In this document: piece by piece, positions 40,345 through 44,771 of the stretch
Numbering within the stretch: the first letter of the stretch is position 1
Layout: the number at the start of each line of letters is the position of its first letter
Source: Rossellomorea sp. BNER
GTDB lineage: Bacteria; Bacillota; Bacilli; Bacillales; Bacillaceae_B
Reading direction: 5' to 3'
Assembly (NCBI GenBank): GCA_024213275.1
Contig: JANAVG010000026.1
Location: 1 to 44,771, forward strand
DNA length: 44,771 bases
Made by a program: the position numbers and the translations under genes
Notes under the pieces: model-generated
Seen by the model: the letters and a program-made list of their open reading frames with translations, nothing else
What the model was told of the DNA's origin: nothing
Database searches by the model: none

Positions 40345-42030
40345 ATGAAAAAAACAGCTATAGCAGTTGGACTAGCTACTGGATTAATGGTTAGCCCCAT
40401 CTTTTCCCCACAAGCACTAGGAGCACCAGATTCTTATGCGCAATTCAATATTAACAAAGAGGTAGGTACTCCACAGTTTATTTCAGGGAAATTAACCCAA
40501 CCATCCTCGAAAAATGCAGAAGACATTGTCTTCAACTATCTCAATGGGAAGAAAAAGAATTATAAATTTGCTTCAGACGCAAAAAATTCTTTTATTGTAA
40601 AAGAAAAAAAGAAAGACAACTTAGGGTTTACATATCTTCGATTGCAACAAGTTTATAAAGGGGTTCCAGTCTATGGATCTGAAATGACGGCCCATGTAAA
40701 CAAGGATGGAGTTCTAACAGCAATCTCTGGAGCTTCAATACCGAACCTTGATCAAAAAGATGGATTGAAAAAGGTGAAGAAGCTTAAAGCAAAAGAAGCT
40801 GTAAGCATTGGAGAGAAGGATCTTTTGGCAGAGCTGGGTACCCAACCTCAATATGAGTACAAGCCTACTTCTGATTATGTCGTCTATGTTGATAGCAATA
40901 AAGAAGCTCATTATGCTTATCTAGTAAACTATAATTTCCTAACACCTGAACCAGGGAATTGGAGCTATTTTGTTGATGCAACTTCTGGAGAGGTTCTCTC
41001 AAAATATAACGAAATCCACCATGGGAAAAAGGAAAATGGAAATGGGAAAGGAAATGGAAAACCAGGTGGTGGCTCAATTAGTGGAACAGATGAAGTTGGA
41101 ACAGGTAAAGGTGTTCTAGGTGATACCAAGTCAATCAATACGTATCTATCTTCATCAACCTATTATTTACAGGATAACACTAGAGGCGGTGGGATCTTCA
41201 CTTATGATGCAGCCAATCGCAGCCGTTTACCTGGGTCGCTTTGGGATGATTCGGATAATGTATTAAATGAGGCTTATGATGGAGCGGCAGTAGATGCTCA
41301 CTATTATGCTGGACAAACTTATGATTACTATCTAGAAACATTTAATAGAAATAGCTATGATGGTCAAGGAGCACCACTAAAGTCAACGGTTCATTACGGA
41401 CGTAGTTATAACAACGCCTTTTGGAATGGACAGCAAATGGTTTATGGTGATGGGGACGGATCCACATTTCTTCCATTATCAGGTTCATTAGATGTCATTG
41501 CACATGAATTAACACATGCGGTTACGGATACAACTGCAGACTTAATTTATCAAAATGAATCTGGGGCTATTAATGAATCCATGTCTGATATTTTTGGTAC
41601 ATTAGTAGAATTCTATGCAAATAATAATCCAGATTGGGTACTAGGTGAAGATATTTATACACCAGGTACTGCTGGAGATGCTCTTAGATCCTTAGCTGAT
41701 CCAGCAAAGTATAATGACCCTGATCATTATTCAAAACGCTATACGGGTACAGGTGATAATGGCGGAGTTCACACTAATAGTGGGATTGGTAACAAAGCAG
41801 CCTATCTATTAAGTGAAGGAGGCACACATTACGGTGTCAATGTAACTGGAATTGGAACCGTTAAAACAGGTGACATCTACTATCGTGCTTTGACGCAATA
41901 CCTAACGCCTACTTCTACTTATAGTCAGCTTCGTTCAGCAGCTGTACAATCAGCAACTGATCTTTACGGAGCAGGCAGTTCTGAAGTGGCAAGTGTAAAC
42001 GCTGCTTTTGATGCTGTTGGGGTAAACTAA
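40345..42030 (+). CDS. npr: Secreted thermolysin-like neutral protease (M4)
   Basis: This is an extracellular zinc endopeptidase of family M4 (bacillolysin), 561 residues as a preproprotein. A signal peptide of about 28 residues ends near QALGA. The propeptide has FTP (about 55-105) and PepSY (about 115-200) parts and acts as folding aid and inhibitor. A Gly/Asn/Lys-rich linker precedes the mature enzyme, estimated from about residue 246. HELTH holds zinc ligands His387 and His391 with catalytic Glu388; the third ligand Glu411 is in GAINESMSD and the acid-base His476 in GVHTNSG. These spacings equal those of thermolysin (142, 166, 231). AAAGGAGAGG precedes ATG 40345. Confidence 0.96.
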   Translation: MKKTAIAVGLATGLMVSPIFSPQALGAPDSYAQFNINKEVGTPQFISGKLTQPSSKNAEDIVFNYLNGKKKNYKFASDAKNSFIVKEKKKDNLGFTYLRLQQVYKGVPVYGSEMTAHVNKDGVLTAISGASIPNLDQKDGLKKVKKLKAKEAVSIGEKDLLAELGTQPQYEYKPTSDYVVYVDSNKEAHYAYLVNYNFLTPEPGNWSYFVDATSGEVLSKYNEIHHGKKENGNGKGNGKPGGGSISGTDEVGTGKGVLGDTKSINTYLSSSTYYLQDNTRGGGIFTYDAANRSRLPGSLWDDSDNVLNEAYDGAAVDAHYYAGQTYDYYLETFNRNSYDGQGAPLKSTVHYGRSYNNAFWNGQQMVYGDGDGSTFLPLSGSLDVIAHELTHAVTDTTADLIYQNESGAINESMSDIFGTLVEFYANNNPDWVLGEDIYTPGTAGDALRSLADPAKYNDPDHYSKRYTGTGDNGGVHTNSGIGNKAAYLLSEGGTHYGVNVTGIGTVKTGDIYYRALTQYLTPTSTYSQLRSAAVQSATDLYGAGSSEVASVNAAFDAVGVN

Positions 42031-42039
42031 GTAAAGAAG

Positions 42040-42069
42040 GGAAGCTTCCGTTTGGGGGCTTTCTTTTTT
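42040..42069 (+). terminator. Protease gene terminator
   Basis: GGAAGCTTCC pairs with GGGGGCTTTC through several G-U pairs around a GTTT loop, followed by six T residues. Confidence 0.75.
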
Positions 42070-42137
42070 ATCCTAAATCAATCAGGGTTGTCCTTGGTTT
42101 TCTTTGCGGCATCAGATTTTCCATAGATAATTATTAT

Positions 42138-42302
42138 TTAAAGCAGACTACGATTGTTTTTCTCAGCTTTTTTAATAATTTCTTTAGCTAGGCGAAAATA
42201 CATGTCTGCTTCCGCTTTGGTTTCGGCCTTTTTGATTAGCATCATGTAATTTTGAAATCGAAGCTTGTCGATTGACGAGACTTTCATCACGATTCTCCTC
42301 AT
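42138..42302 (-). CDS. Tiny helical protein, relative of the gene at 42802
   Basis: This predicts 54 residues, highly charged and helical, with no signal or membrane segment. The last part, IKKAETKAEADMYFRLAKEI, aligns with the tiny protein encoded at 42802-42960. AAAGGAG lies 8 nt before ATG 42302. A second ATG at 42287 also has GAGGAG 7 nt upstream and would give 49 residues. I do not recognise a named family. It is divergent from the DUF4257-like gene. Confidence 0.65.
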   Translation of the reverse strand: MRRIVMKVSSIDKLRFQNYMMLIKKAETKAEADMYFRLAKEIIKKAEKNNRSLL

Positions 42303-42407
42303 TTCTCTTACTCCTTTGGTTAAAGACAAATTGTGTCTAAATATCTATTCTGAATATTCTGTAAATATTGTATAATAATAGTAAATCATTCCAGAGGGTG
42401 AATGTGT

Positions 42408-42830
42408 ATGTCCTTATTAGAAGTGATCTTGTTGCCGATGATAATGGGTGGTCTTGGAGGACTAGGACATATTTTGATTTTTAAGAATGGTCATTTTACT
42501 TTTCCCCGAAAGCTTGTGGATGAAAACGGAGAAAAACATATCATTTTTGGGTCAACGAAAGATATCATCATTGGTATATTTGCCGGGTACTTGTCAATCC
42601 TGCCTGTCATGGATACTATGCCGATTTGGTATGCGATCTACATTAGTTTATTATCAGGAATTGGTGGTAGCTCCGTTATTACAAGAAAAATTGAGCAAAA
42701 CCTCGCAGTAACGAAAGCAGAGTATATTCAAGAGCTTTCACAATATCAGCTCGAAACGACCTCTAAAGGAGGATCTTCGAAACACAATGAGGTGAAACCT
42801 GTTGACGAAGAGCGAAAAAATCAAGGTTGA
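42408..42830 (+). CDS. DUF4257-like membrane protein
   Basis: This is a 140-residue protein with about three membrane segments. GGLGGLGHILIFKNGHFTFPRKL near the start, IIIGIFAGYLSIL and LLSGIGGSSVITRKIEQN resemble small DUF4257 proteins of the Bacillus cereus group as I remember them. The last 40 residues are polar and extend beyond that family. The function is unknown. ATG 42408 has AGAGGGTG 7 nt upstream; the ATG at 42402 is too close to that site. TTCTGA, 17 nt and TATAAT (42371-42376) may be its promoter. It overlaps the tiny gene that follows by 29 nt. Confidence 0.65.
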   Translation: MSLLEVILLPMIMGGLGGLGHILIFKNGHFTFPRKLVDENGEKHIIFGSTKDIIIGIFAGYLSILPVMDTMPIWYAIYISLLSGIGGSSVITRKIEQNLAVTKAEYIQELSQYQLETTSKGGSSKHNEVKPVDEERKNQG

Positions 42831-42960
42831 ATTGCCCCCAGAGCTTTACTCCAAAGCCGAGAAGTATTTGGAAAAAATAAAGGAGGCAGATAGTGTAATC
42901 GAGCTGAATTACTACTATAAGAAAATTAAAGAGATAATTGAAGGCTCTGAAAACCGTTAA
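42802..42960 (+). CDS. Tiny helical protein overlapping the DUF4257-like gene
   Basis: This predicts 52 residues from a TTG start with GAGGTG 7 nt upstream, inside the end of the preceding gene in another frame. The protein is charged and helical. IKEADSVIELNYYYKKIKEI aligns without gaps to the protein of 42138-42302, sharing IK, A, E, aromatic residues and KEII. It is too short and starts with TTG, so automatic calling may miss it. It is probably translated together with the membrane-protein gene. Confidence 0.6.
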   Translation: MTKSEKIKVELPPELYSKAEKYLEKIKEADSVIELNYYYKKIKEIIEGSENR

Positions 42961-43005
42961 GATGACTTTATGTTAGAATAACTAACAAATGAGTCACCTT
43001 TTTTT
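42959..43005 (+). terminator. Terminator after the tiny gene
   Basis: AAGATGACT plus GTTAG pair with CTAAC plus AGTCACCTT, followed by seven T residues. The first arm begins in the stop codon of the tiny gene. Confidence 0.8.
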
Positions 43006-43282
43006 ATGATAAATAATTGTCAAATAAAAAACAAGATCACTTAATCCTCTAACCCTTAAGTAGTATGTGTGATTAATGCATACTACTATTTTAATTGAAA
43101 ATATGTGATAAAAGTAAGGAATCTGTTAGAAGATTTCTATTTTTTTCTTTAGAGAATAAAGTAGTAAATGTTGGAGTGTTTACGGATAAAAGGTTTATCT
43201 GTGTCCGACTCTCAGCGCTTTTTCTTTATTATATGCTTATAAGCATAATCAGACAATAAAACTAGAAAAGAAAACGAAAATC
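43006..43282. other. Gap with a perfect 9-bp inverted repeat
   Basis: No gene is seen. AGTAGTATG (43059-43067) and CATACTACT (43079-43087) are perfect arms 11 nt apart. A second hairpin, GGATAAA AGG TTTATC, is near 43184-43200. The first could be an operator; neither has a T-run. Confidence 0.5.
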
Positions 43283-43311
43283 TTGTGTAAAAATGAAATC
43301 AAGAATATGAT
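43283..43311 (+). promoter_or_regulatory. Probable promoter of the thioredoxin-family gene
   Basis: TTGTGT (43283-43288), a 17-nt spacer and TATGAT (43306-43311), 23 nt before the start codon, give a very short leader. Confidence 0.5.
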
Positions 43312-43334
43312 TTGATTAATAGGGAGGAATTATT

Positions 43335-43898
43335 ATGAGTTTGATGAAATGGTTTGAAAAGGGAATGACCCCTGAAGAATATATAAATTCAATGTCAGTG
43401 CATAAAGAAAACCTAGAAACGATCTATAAAGGGTTTCAGCTACCATCAGAAGATGAGTTTATCCAAGGGGCTAAGGATCAGAACTTAAAAGTCATTGTTC
43501 TAACAGAAGATTGGTGCGGAGACGCAATGGTGAACATCCCTGTCTTATTAAAATTAACAGAGAGCCTTGGAATGGATGTTCGCTTCCTTCTAAGAGATCA
43601 AAACTTAGAACTTATGGATCAGTACTTAACAAATGGTACCTCGCGATCCATTCCTATCTTCATTTTCGTAGATGAAAATGGTCATGAAGCCGCCGTATGG
43701 GGACCACGTGCACCTAGGATCCAAAAGATTGTTGATGATGAGGTAGCAAAATTACCACCTAAAGACCATGAAGATTTTCCACAAAAGCAACGGGAAATGA
43801 TTGGAAGACTAACAGAACAGTATGTTAAAAATGAAGAATTATGGTTTGAAGTTTACCAAGGAATTAAAATGAAATTAATGAAAAGAATATTTGTGTGA
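43335..43898 (+). CDS. Thioredoxin-family protein with a single active-site Cys
   Basis: This is a 187-residue cytosolic protein of thioredoxin fold (Thioredoxin_9 type as I recall). The active-site segment is LTEDWCGDAMVNIPV with Cys61; the second Cys of a CxxC pair is replaced by Ala. SIPIFIFVDENG carries the cis-Pro loop typical of thioredoxins. With one cysteine it cannot form the usual internal disulfide and may work through a monothiol mechanism. AGGGAGG precedes the ATG. Confidence 0.82.
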   Translation: MSLMKWFEKGMTPEEYINSMSVHKENLETIYKGFQLPSEDEFIQGAKDQNLKVIVLTEDWCGDAMVNIPVLLKLTESLGMDVRFLLRDQNLELMDQYLTNGTSRSIPIFIFVDENGHEAAVWGPRAPRIQKIVDDEVAKLPPKDHEDFPQKQREMIGRLTEQYVKNEELWFEVYQGIKMKLMKRIFV

Positions 43899-43939
43899 AA
43901 ATAAGTTCTTAATAAGTCTTATGTTATAGGGGCACGCTT

Positions 43940-44032
43940 CCTCATTGAGCAATATTACCTAAAATTGGAACGGGAAATTCTGTTCACGAATGACGGATTT
44001 CACGGTAATATTGTATTGATAGAATGAGGAGG
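43940..44032 (+). promoter_or_regulatory. Leader stem that can cover the ribosome binding site of the XRE gene
   Basis: CAATATTACC (43950-43959) pairs perfectly with GGTAATATTG (44004-44013). Beyond an internal loop, CCTCATT (43940-43946) pairs perfectly with AATGAGG (44023-44029). The second helix includes the first part of the Shine-Dalgarno site GAGGAGG (44026-44032). A small inner hairpin (GAAAT/ATTTC) may sit on top. There is no T-run, so it is not a plain terminator. Confidence 0.55.
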
Positions 44033-44039
44033 TACCTAT

Positions 44040-44411
44040 ATGATTCATCAAAAGACAAACAGCATCGTCATCGAAACACTTGAAAAGTTTCCTCATAAAG
44101 TCAACATAAAGCTTGGCAAGATTCTTAAAGAACGAGGGATGACACAAGGGGACCTTCACCGATTAACAGGTCTCAGGGTGGCAACCATTAATGAGCTTGT
44201 CAACTTTAAAAAGAAATCACTCACTGTGGCTCATCTGATTTCAATCATGGTGGCTCTTCGAATCTGGGACATCCGTGAACTCATTGAAATCGAGTTTGAC
44301 GATGAAGTGATTCTATACTTTAAAGAAGAACAAAAGAAAATGGAGGATGGATTCACTCCCGATCTCAGAAAAACAGTGGAGACGAACCTTCTTCGAATGA
44401 GTGAAGCTTAA
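44040..44411 (+). CDS. XRE-family helix-turn-helix regulator
   Basis: This is a 123-residue DNA-binding protein of the Cro/C1 type. The helix-turn-helix region runs from about residue 22 to 82: IKLGKILKERGMTQGDLHRL contains the first helices, and TGLRVATINELVNFKKK the recognition helix. VAHLISIMVALRIWDIRELI completes the five-helix fold. A short helical tail follows, and no ligand domain is attached. GAGGAGG lies 7 nt before ATG 44040. The target is unknown; the paired arms at 43940-44029 may be its own operator. Confidence 0.85.
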   Translation: MIHQKTNSIVIETLEKFPHKVNIKLGKILKERGMTQGDLHRLTGLRVATINELVNFKKKSLTVAHLISIMVALRIWDIRELIEIEFDDEVILYFKEEQKKMEDGFTPDLRKTVETNLLRMSEA

Positions 44412-44417
44412 TCAATG

Positions 44418-44453
44418 GGGGATGGCACTTGCTTACGGTCGTCCTCTTTTTTT
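44418..44453 (+). terminator. Terminator of the XRE gene
   Basis: GGGGATGGC and GGTCGTCCTC pair with a few G-U pairs around a GC-poor loop, followed by seven T residues. Confidence 0.7.
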
Positions 44454-44458
44454 CTTTT

Positions 44459-44476
44459 TAATCAAACGTTTGATTA
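44459..44476. promoter_or_regulatory. Perfect 18-nt palindrome, likely operator
   Basis: TAATCAAACGTTTGATTA is a perfect palindrome. Its length and symmetry suit a TetR-type or similar dimeric repressor. The controlled gene is not visible within the window to the right. Confidence 0.5.
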
Positions 44477-44546
44477 GTAGGAGATTCTCAATTTAAAAGG
44501 TTCTTTTTTTTAGAAAAATTTAATCGGTTGAAGAAATAGTACATAT

Positions 44547-44771
44547 GCGGTATATGACGGCATCATAGAACCCTTTTCATACCGCCATTCTTGCTTTTGA
44601 GGTTTATCATGGCATCAAAGGACTCTTTACATACCGCCATATTTGCATTTGCAGTATATCACGGTATCATAGAGCTCTATTCGTACCGTCATTTTCTCTT
44701 CCAAGGAATTTCACGGTACCAAAGAGCTCCTTTCATACCGTCATATTTGCTTTTGCGGTTTATCACGGTAT
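44547..44771. repeat. 52-bp tandem array of palindromic units, running off the window
   Basis: Units of exactly 52 nt start at 44547, 44599, 44651 and 44703, with a fifth cut by the window end at 44755. Each has a GCGGTTTATC-like start, an ACGGTATCA word, a GAGCTC-like centre, the complementary ATACCGTCAT word and a TTTGCTTTT end. The ACGGTAT and ATACCGT words can pair within a unit. Units differ by 10-15 changes each. There are no unique spacers. Confidence 0.9.

Noticed and set aside
44547..44771. CRISPR array
   Set aside because: The whole 52-bp unit is repeated with no unique spacers and the repeats themselves vary; no cas genes are present.

Overview
The window is a chromosomal segment of a low-GC, endospore-forming Bacillaceae bacterium (Bacillus sensu lato). 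Gene order and protein lengths follow the Bacillus subtilis purE-purD and yerA-gatB regions closely: all twelve pur genes are in the same order, followed by yerA, yerB, yerC, pcrB, pcrA, ligA, camS and, after an accessory stretch, gatCAB. A 59-residue SspH-type spore protein supports spore formation. The species cannot be fixed from the sequence alone.

Layout. Positions 1-387 are the 3' end of an rRNA operon: the tail of a 5S rRNA with its terminator, then a second, 5'-truncated 5S tail with an almost identical terminator. A repeat-rich gap leads to sspH (minus strand), yebE and yebG. The purine operon (2130-15279) starts with two PurR boxes, a sigma-A promoter, a guanine-type purine riboswitch and a terminator. 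It then runs purE-K-B-C-S-Q-L-F-M-N-H-D with mostly overlapping genes and makes IMP from PRPP, with PurB also serving the IMP-to-AMP branch. Two minus-strand membrane-protein genes follow. Next come yerA, yerB and yerC, then pcrB (archaeal-type ether lipid precursor), pcrA (helicase, with a LexA-like box at its promoter), ligA (NAD-dependent ligase) and the lipoprotein camS.

Positions 25700-36240 are accessory relative to B. subtilis as I remember it. They hold a histidine kinase and response regulator pair, an ankyrin-repeat lipoprotein, a lipoprotein with two DUF4822-like repeats, the glyoxylate shunt pair aceB-aceA, a YueI-family gene, an AbrB-family membrane protein and a small cupin. gatC-gatA-gatB (Glu-tRNA(Gln) amidotransferase) then returns to the conserved order. 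After it lie a secreted thermolysin-like protease, a DUF4257-like membrane protein flanked by two related tiny genes, a thioredoxin-fold protein and an XRE-type regulator.

The most unusual content is non-coding. There are nine intact copies (and one decayed copy) of a REP-like GGGACGGTTCTCGA motif in three intergenic clusters; two copies of a ~120-bp hairpin element in opposite orientations; a 25-bp tandem repeat built on GTACCAGGTAC; a hairpin repeat of a type I recall from many Bacillaceae in the gatC leader; a leader that could hide the ribosome binding site of the XRE gene; and a 52-bp tandem array of palindromes that runs off the right end. The best candidate for a little-described protein system is the two-component/ankyrin-lipoprotein/DUF4822-lipoprotein module, which has phased direct repeats in front of it.
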